The position numbers were made by a program, and so were the translations under genes. Shown piece by piece: positions 1-7,440 of a DNA stretch of 16,379 nucleotides. The DNA is taken from positions 1-16,379 of the forward strand of contig CAJUSM010000066.1 of NCBI GenBank assembly GCA_910588935.1, read 5' to 3'. Every line of letters starts with the position of its first letter. Positions within the stretch are counted from its first letter, which is position 1. The notes beneath the pieces were generated by a model. It saw nothing but the letters and a program-made list of their open reading frames with translations, was not told where the DNA came from and did no database searches. Source of the stretch: an uncultured Oscillospiraceae bacterium (GTDB lineage Bacteria; Bacillota; Clostridia; Oscillospirales; Acutalibacteraceae).

Positions 1-465
1 CTCTATAGCAGTGCGGTATCCATGCTCTAGGGCCTGGGGAAGTTCGCTGACAGAACGAACTGAAAGGGCCAGCTTTGTAATAGGTCTAGCCATGGAGACA
101 ATATCCGTTTCCTGAAATCCCCTTTGCCGGACGCCCAGTTCCCCCTTTTGCTCGTAGGTATTAACCTGCCCCGTAATAAAAATGCAGGGCAGGGAATCAA
201 AGTAGGCGCAGGCAATCCCTGTCAACAGATTAGTAGCTCCTGGGCCGCTGGTGGCATAGGCCACGCCAGGTAGGCCGGTAATTTCAGCCCAGCCACAGGC
301 AGCCATAGCGCTGGCCTGTTCGTGATAATTTACGTGGGCTCTGATCTTCCCTTTATACCGATCCAATGAATCCATTAGGTGGGTTACCATTCCGCCTGGA
401 TAGCCAAAAACATCCTGAATCCCATGTTGGATCAGGAATTCCACAATATAGTCTGAGGCTTTCAT
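1..465 (-). CDS. Thiamine-diphosphate-dependent enzyme, acetolactate synthase-like (N-terminal part, truncated by window edge)
   Basis: The 155 visible codons (ATG at 463-465) encode the N-terminal pyrimidine-binding domain of a ThDP enzyme of the acetolactate synthase/benzoylformate decarboxylase superfamily. The opening MKASDYIVEFL is followed by VFGYPGG at about residues 19-25, the typical AHAS signature. HEQAS at 48-52 supplies the catalytic glutamate (E49) that activates the cofactor, and SGPGATN lies near residue 75. The gene starts 23 bp after rfbH and has a GGGGAGG ribosome site in that gap. As the last visible gene of a CDP-dideoxysugar operon it is unlikely to serve branched-chain amino acid synthesis. 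By analogy with YerE of yersiniose biosynthesis, it could transfer an acetyl unit from pyruvate to C-4 of CDP-3,6-dideoxy-4-ketoglucose. The fold is certain; the substrate is inferred from context. The FAD-related and C-terminal ThDP domains lie outside the window. Confidence 0.85.
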   Translation of the reverse strand, partial: MKASDYIVEFLIQHGIQDVFGYPGGMVTHLMDSLDRYKGKIRAHVNYHEQASAMAACGWAEITGLPGVAYATSGPGATNLLTGIACAYFDSLPCIFITGQVNTYEQKGELGVRQRGFQETDIVSMARPITKLALSVRSVSELPQALEHGYRTAIE

Positions 466-488
466 GGTTTTTTTATGCCTCCCCTTGG

Positions 489-1820
489 TTACAGCCGTAG
501 CCCTTCCTTTACCGCCTTGGCCATGTAGTCCAGCATTTCTTCTGTCATGCCCGGATAAACGCCCAGCCAAAAGGTATCATTCACAATCCGATTTGTGTTA
601 GCCAGTTCTCCAGCTATCCGGTACCCTGCGCCAGATTTTCTCAGCTGGTCAAAGCAAGGATGCAGCAATAAATTGCCGGAGAAGAGCATTCTAGTCTGTA
701 TGCCCCTTTTCTCTAAATGCTCCACAACTTTTTCCCGGCTGACTCCTTCCCGTACTGTCAGCAAGAATCCAAACCAACTAGGCCATGCTCCCTCCTCTTG
801 GCATGGCAGAATCAGATGATCCTCTTCGCCTGCCAAGGCATCTCGGAGAAACTGCCAGTTGTGCCGGCGTTTTTCGATAAAGCCCTCCAGCTTTTCCAGC
901 TGGGCACAGCCTATTGCTGCCTGCATATCAGTAACTTTTAGGTTATAACCCAAATGAGAGTATACATATTTGTGGTCGTATCCTCCAGGCAACTCTCCAT
1001 ACTGGCCTGCAAACCGGTGCCCGCAGGTATCGTCAGCACCTGGGGGACAAACACAGTCCCGGCCCCAATCCCGCATAGAAAACAGAATACGGCTGAGCAG
1101 ATCATTATTGGTATAAACGGCTCCGCCTTCTCCCATAGTAATATGATGCGCTGGATAGAAGCTGGAGGTACCAATATCACCGATCGTTCCAGTTTTCTGA
1201 AAAGTGCCATCCATATTGTAAGCTGCTCCCAAGGCATCGCAGTTGTCCTCAATTAGCCAAAGCCCATGCTTTTGGCAGAAACTCTTCACTGCCTGTAGGT
1301 TAAAAGGATTTCCCAAGGTATGGGCTAAAAATATACATTTTGTTTTCTCTGAAAGCGCCTCTTCCAGCATAGAAACATCAATATTGTATGTGCCAAGCTT
1401 TACATCTACAAAAACTGGTACCGCGCCATACTGCAAAATAGGTGAAACACTGGTGGGGAAAGCTGCCGCCACACAGATTACTTCGTCACCCCGCTGAATT
1501 GCACGCTCTTTTAAGAGGGGAGAGGTAAGGGCCATGAAAGCCAGAAGGTTTGCAGACGAGCCAGAGTTTACTGCAGCCACATGCTTTACCCCCAAAAAGG
1601 CTCCCAGCTCCTGCTCAAACCGGGCACAGTACCGTCCCGCCGTAAGCCAAAATTCCAGGGCAGAGTCTACTAAATTAATCCGCTCTTGCTCGTCGTATAC
1701 CCTACGGCAGTAAGGTATACGCTGTCCCGGCTGAAAGGGTTCCACAGTGTCTTGCTCTGCTCGATGATATTCCTTCACAAGTGAAATAATTTCCTGCCTG
1801 ATCTCATTTTTTGTCCGCAT
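489..1820 (-). CDS. rfbH: CDP-4-dehydro-6-deoxyglucose 3-dehydrase (RfbH/DdhC/E1)
   Basis: This protein of 443 residues is an aminotransferase-fold enzyme that removes the C-3 hydroxyl of CDP-4-keto-6-deoxyglucose with PMP and a [2Fe-2S] cluster. The usual PLP lysine is replaced by histidine (H226 in YPAHHITMGEGG), the hallmark of this dehydrase and of ColD-type enzymes. The iron-sulfur ligands are visible as C194 (IEDNC), then C256-V-C258 and C266 in RDCVCPPGADDTCG. The C-X-C-X7-C spacing fits the family; the gap before it (61 residues) is slightly longer than the 57 I recall for the Yersinia enzyme. I chose the ATG at 1818-1820 because it follows a GAGG site and leaves 11 bp after rfbG. The longer frame to 1949 would overlap rfbG by over 100 bp. 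The partner reductase (E3, AscD/RfbI type) is not in this window. Confidence 0.95.
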   Translation of the reverse strand: MRTKNEIRQEIISLVKEYHRAEQDTVEPFQPGQRIPYCRRVYDEQERINLVDSALEFWLTAGRYCARFEQELGAFLGVKHVAAVNSGSSANLLAFMALTSPLLKERAIQRGDEVICVAAAFPTSVSPILQYGAVPVFVDVKLGTYNIDVSMLEEALSEKTKCIFLAHTLGNPFNLQAVKSFCQKHGLWLIEDNCDALGAAYNMDGTFQKTGTIGDIGTSSFYPAHHITMGEGGAVYTNNDLLSRILFSMRDWGRDCVCPPGADDTCGHRFAGQYGELPGGYDHKYVYSHLGYNLKVTDMQAAIGCAQLEKLEGFIEKRRHNWQFLRDALAGEEDHLILPCQEEGAWPSWFGFLLTVREGVSREKVVEHLEKRGIQTRMLFSGNLLLHPCFDQLRKSGAGYRIAGELANTNRIVNDTFWLGVYPGMTEEMLDYMAKAVKEGLRL

Positions 1821-1831
1821 TGTCAGTTTCC

Positions 1832-2896
1832 TCAGAGTCCTTCCCAATAATCGTTGATCTGCCGGTCCATTTCCTCTGCGATACTGCCGCCGGAAAGCCA
1901 GCACTCTGTCCACGCTGTCGTCTGTTGTACAGCCTTCTCCACACTCCACCGGGGCCTCCAGCCAAACATTGTTTTCACCCTGGAACAGTCCAATTTTAAA
2001 AAACTATCTTCATGGGGCGCATCAAGCTCTGCCCGGTTTTCCCAAGTCAGACCACGGCCCCAGGCCTGGCAGAACAGCTCCACCAGCCGCCCTGTTGGTA
2101 CACAATCTTGGTCCTCAGGCCCTACATTATACCAGCCAGCAACACTGTGGTCTTCATATTGCCGTTGGGCAATCATTAAGTAAGCAAATAGCGCCTCCAG
2201 TACATGCTGGTAGGGGCGAATAGAGTAGGGGTTGCGCACGATCACCGGCCTGTTGGCCTGAGCCGCTCGCACACAATCAGGCAGAATGCGGTCATTGGCA
2301 AAATCCCCGCCGCCAATCACATTGCCGGCCCTGGCAGTGGATATTGCGGGGCCTTGGGCAAAAAAGCTGCTTACATAACTATGGGTAACCAGCTCTGCGC
2401 AAGATTTGGAGTTGGAGTATGGATCATGGCCGTCCAAGGGATCGTTCTCACGATAACCCAAAGCCCATCCTTTATTTTCGTAGACCTTGTCCGTGGTAAT
2501 AATCACCACGGACTTTACAGGTACCTGTAAAACTCGAATGCATTCTAGAATATTTACTGTTCCCATCACATTGGTTTCATATGTGCCTACTGGATCCTTG
2601 TAACTATCCCGTACAATAGGCTGCGCCGCCAAATGGAAAACGATTTCCGGGGAAGATTGGCGAAAAGCACTCTCCAGTCCCTGCCGGTCCCGCACGTCGC
2701 CGATCACGGAATCCATGTGTCCGCTAAGCCCAGCCAGAGAGAACAGGTTAGGCTCTGTAGGAGAGGGTAGAGCATATCCAGTAACCAGCGCCCCAGCATT
2801 TGTCAAAATCCTGCACAGCCAGCTGCCTTTAAAGCCTGTATGGCCTGTTATGAACACTCGCTTTCCTCTAAAAAAGTCCGGATTTACTAGTTTCAT
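1832..2896 (-). CDS. rfbG: CDP-glucose 4,6-dehydratase
   Basis: This extended short-chain dehydrogenase/reductase of 354 residues converts CDP-glucose to CDP-4-keto-6-deoxyglucose, the second step of the pathway. The NAD-binding glycine motif is GHTGFKG at residues 18-24. The catalytic region includes TTDKVYEN at 134-141 and the YxxxK pair Y160/K164 in YSNSK. Length is normal for the family (about 355-360). The ATG at 2894-2896 was chosen because a GGAAGG site lies about 10 nt before it and the protein then begins MKLVNPDFFRGKRVF, typical of RfbG. An alternative ATG at 2903-2905 lies on the rfbF stop (ATGGTGA). Either way the gene is translationally coupled to rfbF. The longer frame to 2983 lies inside rfbF and is rejected. 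Confidence 0.95.
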   Translation of the reverse strand: MKLVNPDFFRGKRVFITGHTGFKGSWLCRILTNAGALVTGYALPSPTEPNLFSLAGLSGHMDSVIGDVRDRQGLESAFRQSSPEIVFHLAAQPIVRDSYKDPVGTYETNVMGTVNILECIRVLQVPVKSVVIITTDKVYENKGWALGYRENDPLDGHDPYSNSKSCAELVTHSYVSSFFAQGPAISTARAGNVIGGGDFANDRILPDCVRAAQANRPVIVRNPYSIRPYQHVLEALFAYLMIAQRQYEDHSVAGWYNVGPEDQDCVPTGRLVELFCQAWGRGLTWENRAELDAPHEDSFLKLDCSRVKTMFGWRPRWSVEKAVQQTTAWTECWLSGGSIAEEMDRQINDYWEGL

Positions 2897-2898
2897 AT

Positions 2899-3675
2899 TC
2901 ACCATACCTTCCAAGGCGCTTGGTTCTCCGCCCACATTTTTTCCAACATTTCCTTTTCTCGCACAGTATCCATGCACTGCCAAAAGCCTGTATGTTTATA
3001 AGCCATCAGTTGTCCATCCCGCGCCGCCTGTTCTAAAGGGGACCGCTCCAACATGGTGCTGTCTCCCTCTATATAGTCAATAAACTCAGGCTGGCATACC
3101 ATATAACCAATATTGATTAGGTTGCCATCTCCCTGGATTTTCTCCCGGAACTCTCGGATGCTTCCATCTGCACCCACATCCAGCACACCAAAACGCTGCC
3201 CCATATTGTAAGCCGAAATGGTTACCAGTTTTCTATGGGAGCGGTGGAACTCCACCAGCTGGGCAATGTTTAGGTCTGCCACCCCGTCGCCGTAAGTGAG
3301 CAAAAAAGGCGCGCCGCCAAGGTGCTCCCGCACCCGCTTCAGCCGGCCGCCGGTCATGGTGTTTAAACCGGTATCCACCACTGTTACCCGCCAGGGTTCG
3401 GCGGTATGTTTGTGTACAATCATCTCGTTTTTTCCATCGGTAAAATCAAATGTAATGTCAGAAGTATGAAGGAAATAGTCGGCAAAATATTCCTTGATGA
3501 CATGCTGCTTATATCCTGCACATATGATAAAATCGTTGAAGCCATAATGACCATACAATTTCATAATGTGCCAGAGAATCGGCATACCGCCTAGCTCCAC
3601 CATAGGCTTGGGTTTAAACTGGCTTTCTTCTGAAATCCGGGTGCCGAAGCCGCCGGCTAAAATAATAACCTTCAT
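2899..3675 (-). CDS. rfbF: Glucose-1-phosphate cytidylyltransferase
   Basis: This protein of 258 residues, the exact typical family length, activates glucose-1-phosphate with CTP to CDP-glucose. It is the committing step of all CDP-3,6-dideoxyhexose pathways. The nucleotidyltransferase loop LAGGFGTRI is at residues 6-14, FKPKPM at 20-25 holds the conserved lysine, and TYGDGVAD at 127-134 carries the metal-binding aspartate D130. It starts 15 bp after the glycosyltransferase stop, with AAGGA 12 nt before the ATG. The following rfbG start is within or immediately beside its stop, so the two are probably coupled. The specificity is well predicted because this family is distinct from the dTDP (RmlA) and UDP (GalU) enzymes. 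Confidence 0.96.
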   Translation of the reverse strand: MKVIILAGGFGTRISEESQFKPKPMVELGGMPILWHIMKLYGHYGFNDFIICAGYKQHVIKEYFADYFLHTSDITFDFTDGKNEMIVHKHTAEPWRVTVVDTGLNTMTGGRLKRVREHLGGAPFLLTYGDGVADLNIAQLVEFHRSHRKLVTISAYNMGQRFGVLDVGADGSIREFREKIQGDGNLINIGYMVCQPEFIDYIEGDSTMLERSPLEQAARDGQLMAYKHTGFWQCMDTVREKEMLEKMWAENQAPWKVW

Positions 3676-3690
3676 TAAGTAAGCACGTCC

Positions 3691-5013
3691 TTATTTTATC
3701 ACTAAAAAGCTATAACCATATTGATACCGTATTTCATTGGAAAGTTTTAGATCAAGAAAAAAGTGATCGCCGGGAACCGCCGCCTGTAGGGTTGCCAAGA
3801 CTTCCGGTGCGTTGCCAGAGGCCACGCCGATAATATATCCTGTTTCACAGGAGTCTGTTTCCGGTTTGGTAAACATATGCACCGGATACCCCATAAACTG
3901 CTCCCCCTGGGGCACAGAATGAGAAACACAGAAGCCGTCTAGCTTCAGGCAACGGTCCATAAGGAATTTTCCATATAAATATCCTTGTGTTCCCTTCCCA
4001 TATACCACAATTTTGGAATGTGAATTGCAAAATTTCTTTAGCCGTAAAAGTCTTCGACAGAAGCTTAGCTTATATAATCCGTTCAACCATTTCTGCGGTA
4101 CCAAGGAGACGGCCAGTAGGGTGGGTCTGGAAACAGGAGTAACTTTTTTCCAAATATCCCAATACTTTTTGCATAGCTGATAAGAAAATATTCCTCTCCT
4201 TCTATACTGTAAAAAGCATTCTGGATTAACAAAGTAGTCGCGGGAAAAATCAAAAATTACTCTATCTTTATGAATATAGCGCTTAGGCAGGCTCTCGATT
4301 GTCTGAACCCACCCCTCGCAGATGTAGGGGAAGACGGTTTCTGTCCAGACAGAATCTTTTTTGTGCATAGAAAAGCCTACAGAGCGAAAAGGCAACGAAA
4401 GAACTAGGCTTTCAAACTTTTCCATTTCTGCCGCTTTCCAAAAATAGTAACACACATGTGACCAAGGAATTAAGGGTTCTTTCAAAAAGCGTTCTTCGTA
4501 GGAGGGCCAATCTACATTTCGCAGCATTGTATGGGTGTTGAGAATCACTGCGCCAAATGAAGTCATATGGTATGCACATGAAGTCATTAATTCATCTAAA
4601 TTAGCAATGGCTTGGATTCCCTCGTTCTGTTCGCCGATCCAATCCAATATAATCATGTCATATTTTAAATCTAAGCATTCGATTGCCTGAGAGAGCATCT
4701 CCCCCTTATGCTGTAGACCATCGGAAGACAATAAGATAAAATCGTACTCTTTTTCCAGCCCATAGCCTTGAAAAATTTTATAGGCCTTTGCGTTGGGATG
4801 CATGTCAGAGGGCAAACGAATATAGTGCAGCTGCCCTTTGGGAAGCCACTCCTGAATTAGAGTTTGGGTATCGTTTCCCATACTGGAGTCGTAAAAATAC
4901 AAATCAATCCCAGCGGCTGTATACGTGTCATAGCAATTATTGAGAAAATCCTCAACAATGTCTCGCCTTTCATAGGTTGGAATACATACTGCCATTGTGA
5001 GAGTACCCATCAT
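3691..5013 (-). CDS. Family 2-type glycosyltransferase with C-terminal Rossmann-like domain
   Basis: This protein of 440 residues is the first gene of the deoxysugar operon. The N-terminal part (about 4-225) looks like a GT-A, family-2 glycosyltransferase. It opens with TMAVCIPTYERRD, and FILLSSDG at about 92-99 is in the position of the metal-binding DxD, here reduced to S-S-D. A middle segment (about 226-332) is basic and aromatic without recognised motifs. The last 108 residues begin KIVVYGKGTQGYLYG (from about 334), which resembles the glycine-rich start of a small nucleotide-binding domain seen on several surface-sugar enzymes. There are no clear membrane spans. The ATG at 5011-5013 has an ideal AGGAG site 7 nt upstream. 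It probably transfers the CDP-sugar made by the following genes or extends the same glycan; donor and acceptor are unknown. Confidence 0.75.
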   Translation of the reverse strand: MMGTLTMAVCIPTYERRDIVEDFLNNCYDTYTAAGIDLYFYDSSMGNDTQTLIQEWLPKGQLHYIRLPSDMHPNAKAYKIFQGYGLEKEYDFILLSSDGLQHKGEMLSQAIECLDLKYDMIILDWIGEQNEGIQAIANLDELMTSCAYHMTSFGAVILNTHTMLRNVDWPSYEERFLKEPLIPWSHVCYYFWKAAEMEKFESLVLSLPFRSVGFSMHKKDSVWTETVFPYICEGWVQTIESLPKRYIHKDRVIFDFSRDYFVNPECFLQYRRRGIFSYQLCKKYWDIWKKVTPVSRPTLLAVSLVPQKWLNGLYKLSFCRRLLRLKKFCNSHSKIVVYGKGTQGYLYGKFLMDRCLKLDGFCVSHSVPQGEQFMGYPVHMFTKPETDSCETGYIIGVASGNAPEVLATLQAAVPGDHFFLDLKLSNEIRYQYGYSFLVIK

Positions 5014-5321
5014 CCGGTATCTCCTTCTAAAAAGTATTCAAAACAGTTTAATAAAGTGTAGGCCCGCTTCATAAAAAAGAGCAAAACTTGGACTTTCATC
5101 TATAGTATCGACCGATTCCAAGAAATCTTAAGGCTTACCGCCTAATAAAGTGCGCGCAGGATCCTATGTGCTGCAATATCTTGTTTTGCGTTCCAGCGGA
5201 ATTAGCTTGGATATGGAAAGCACTACTTTTGAACCTTACTTTTAGAAGTTTAGGTAAGGGGATAGACAATGTAAACAAGGTACAGTATAATAACATAAAA
5301 CCGATTTGAGGAGATGCTGCC
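5014..5321. other. Divergent intergenic region between deoxysugar operon and GH18 gene
   Basis: This stretch has no credible gene. On the plus side it contains the GH18 promoter (5263-5291). On the minus side, upstream of the glycosyltransferase, I see only a weak promoter candidate: TTGCTC and TACACT separated by 18 bp around 5054-5083. A short hairpin with arms TTAGGC and GCCT(T)AA lies at about 5129-5147. The operon promoter therefore remains unassigned. Confidence 0.5.
5263..5291 (+). promoter_or_regulatory. Sigma-A promoter for the GH18 gene
   Basis: TAGACA at 5263-5268 (-35) and a perfect TATAAT at 5286-5291 (-10) are separated by exactly 17 bp. The start codon lies 31 bp beyond the -10 box with a GAGGAG ribosome site at 5308-5313, so the leader is short. 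Confidence 0.85.
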
Positions 5322-6323
5322 ATGAAAAAATTTGCGCTGGCCTATGCTATGAACGATTCTTTGTCTATGTTTACGCGGGAGGACTTAAACTGCCTAACTC
5401 ATATTAACCTGGCTTTTGGATTGGTAGATGGAGACCAATTGGATATGGGGCAGCTTACAAACGTGGGCTTAATTGAAGAGTTCCGTAGGTGGAACCCGGA
5501 AGTGAAAATTGTTCTTTCAATTGGTGGTTGGGGGGCGGGAGGCTTCTCTGAAATGGCCATGACTGAGGCGGGCCGGGAGAATTTTGCCCGTTCCTGTTTA
5601 GAGGCAGCGGAACGATTTGGCCTGGATGGAATGGACATCGACTGGGAGTATCCCTGCGGCAGCCAAGCTGGGATTGCCTCGGACCCTAGGGACAAGGAAA
5701 ATTTTACCTATTTGCTCCAGGCTCTGCGAGACCGCTTGGGCAGCCGCAGCCTATCCATTGCGGCGGGAGCTGGAGATTATTTTGTTCGGGATACAGAAAT
5801 GGATAAAGTTGCTGGGATTGTAGACTATGTGCAGATTATGACCTACGATATGCGCAGCGGCTTTACCCGGCAGGCCGGACACCATGCGGCGCTTCGAGCC
5901 AGTAGGGGAGACACCAGTGGACTGAACACAATGGATATGGTGGAAATGTTTCATAAAGCAGGCGTGCCTTTAGAAAAACTGGTTATTGGCGCAGCATTTT
6001 ACTCCCGGCAGTGGGAGGGAGTGGAAAATAGAAACAATGGATTGCTCCAGCCAGCTGAAACCACAGGTCAGGGAGGGCCTGGCTATAGTGAGATTACAGA
6101 AGAGTTTATCCGGCAAGGCGGCTATACCAAGTACTGGGATGAAGAAGCCCAGGCTGCCTATCTTTGGAACGGAAACAAACTGATCAGCTATGAGACTCCA
6201 GAGGCCATAGCGTTAAAGTGCCGCTATGTAAAGGCGAAAGGTCTATTAGGCATCATGTACTGGGAGCATGGTTGCGATCAAACCCACGAGTTGGTGCGGA
6301 CGATTGGCCGGGAGATTTTGTGA
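5322..6323 (+). CDS. Glycoside hydrolase family 18 (chitinase-like), apparently cytoplasmic
   Basis: This protein of 333 residues is a single GH18 catalytic domain that would hydrolyse beta-1,4 GlcNAc linkages by substrate-assisted catalysis. The family motif DxxDxDxE is intact as LDGMDIDWEYP (D102, D105, D107, E109 as acid). The upstream strand SIGGWG is at 66-71, QIMTYDM follows mid-protein, and GIMYWEHGCD near the end supplies the barrel tryptophan. It begins MKKFALAYAMND, with no hydrophobic stretch or lipobox, so no export signal is visible and it lacks carbohydrate-binding or LysM modules. The start is fixed by GAGGAG 8 nt before the ATG. It stands alone with its own promoter and terminator. 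Likely substrates are imported chitooligosaccharides, N-glycan cores or wall fragments; the sequence does not decide among them. Confidence 0.93.
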   Translation: MKKFALAYAMNDSLSMFTREDLNCLTHINLAFGLVDGDQLDMGQLTNVGLIEEFRRWNPEVKIVLSIGGWGAGGFSEMAMTEAGRENFARSCLEAAERFGLDGMDIDWEYPCGSQAGIASDPRDKENFTYLLQALRDRLGSRSLSIAAGAGDYFVRDTEMDKVAGIVDYVQIMTYDMRSGFTRQAGHHAALRASRGDTSGLNTMDMVEMFHKAGVPLEKLVIGAAFYSRQWEGVENRNNGLLQPAETTGQGGPGYSEITEEFIRQGGYTKYWDEEAQAAYLWNGNKLISYETPEAIALKCRYVKAKGLLGIMYWEHGCDQTHELVRTIGREIL

Positions 6324-6428
6324 GATCAAGGGACCTTTGGCGTATTGCCTACAGAGGCCATTTGTCGTGTGCAAAAGGATGAAAACACAAAATTTGACCT
6401 CTGTCAAGTTTCCAGAATATTGTTATGA

Positions 6429-6464
6429 GAAAGGCTCTCCCTTTTTGAGGAGAGCCTTTCTTTC
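6429..6464 (+). terminator. Rho-independent terminator between GH18 gene and ftsX
   Basis: A perfect 12-bp stem (GAAAGGCTCTCC at 6429-6440, GGAGAGCCTTTC at 6449-6460) closes an 8-nt loop and runs into TTTC on the plus strand. It ends the GH18 transcript. Because ftsX converges from the other side, the hairpin may also act, less strongly, on the minus strand. Confidence 0.85.
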
Positions 6465-6475
6465 GTTCCACAGCT

Positions 6476-7387
6476 TTAAATAATCGCGTTTTCCCCTTCT
6501 TTTTTCAGGTACTTGCGTATGGAGATTACACCACCCATAATACCAAAAATCATCCCCACCACCATATAGGCAGCGTACAACGTAAGCACATAGGGCTGAA
6601 TGTCGATAATGGTTAAAAAGGTTACAATCCCATATACTGCCTCCACTGCCCGGTCGTAACCAAAATAAAGCGCTGTGGCAGAGATTGCGCCGGAAAAAAC
6701 ACCAATGAGCATCCCCTCTACAATAAAGGGAATCCGCACAAAACCATTGGTTGCACCCACTGATTTCATAATAGAGATTTCCATGCGTCTGGAAAAAATA
6801 GTAACCTTTAGTGTGTTAGAAATAATAAATAATGCTACAACTCCCAGTACTACCAAGATTCCCAGGCTGCAATACCGTACCAGTCTGTCAAAATTGCTTA
6901 AAATATTGGCGATCCGCCGGTAGTCGGAGGTATGGTCAACTCCTTCAACGCTGTGCAGTGCCTCAATAGTTTGATCGTATAGGCTCAGATTATCCATGGA
7001 GATAATGTAAGCATCCGGCAGAGGGTTGTCCGAACCCTCCAGCGTCTGGAACAGCTCGCTTTCGCCGCCCATGCTCTCAATTACATTTTTTAGGCCAGTC
7101 TCCTTGGGCACAAAAGAACACTCCGTAATGTTGTCTAATTTGCGGAGCTCTTCGCCTACCTTTACCGCGGTTAGAGCAGGCAGCCCGTCAGTAAGATAAA
7201 CAGTAATGGTGTTGTTGCTCTCAATAGAGCGCATGGTGGCGGTCAGGTTTAAAGAGAGCAGGCCGGCAATCCCTGTCATTAGCAGGCAGGAGATGAGTAC
7301 ACAAATAGAGGCGATACTCATTGTCCGGTTCTTCCAAAGCCCTTTAACCCCTTCCATAAACAGATATCCAATACTATGAAAACTCAT
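6476..7387 (-). CDS. ftsX: Cell division ABC-type permease subunit FtsX
   Basis: This protein of 303 residues has the FtsX layout: a short cytoplasmic N-terminus, a first membrane span at about 24-47, an extracytoplasmic domain of about 120 residues, then three more spans (about 172-195, 220-243 and 266-290). It ends with a basic cytoplasmic tail. FtsX forms a complex with the ATPase FtsE and passes ATP-driven movement to peptidoglycan hydrolases outside the membrane. The conserved MEISIMKSVGAT stretch between spans 2 and 3 is the usual FtsE-facing loop of this family. The ATG at 7385-7387 has AGGAGG 9 nt upstream. It lies 53 bp after ftsE and is the last gene of the operon, facing a convergent terminator. 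No PcsB/CwlO/EnvC-type partner follows. Confidence 0.95.
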   Translation of the reverse strand: MSFHSIGYLFMEGVKGLWKNRTMSIASICVLISCLLMTGIAGLLSLNLTATMRSIESNNTITVYLTDGLPALTAVKVGEELRKLDNITECSFVPKETGLKNVIESMGGESELFQTLEGSDNPLPDAYIISMDNLSLYDQTIEALHSVEGVDHTSDYRRIANILSNFDRLVRYCSLGILVVLGVVALFIISNTLKVTIFSRRMEISIMKSVGATNGFVRIPFIVEGMLIGVFSGAISATALYFGYDRAVEAVYGIVTFLTIIDIQPYVLTLYAAYMVVGMIFGIMGGVISIRKYLKKEGENAII

Positions 7388-7440
7388 ATTTATAGTCCTC
7401 CTATCAAGTCGCCCGTGTTCAGTTATTGGCCCGGCCAGCC

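Noticed and set aside
1821..1949. N-terminal extension of rfbH to 1949
   Set aside because: It lies inside rfbG in another frame, lacks a ribosome site, and the normal family start with GAGG upstream is at 1820.
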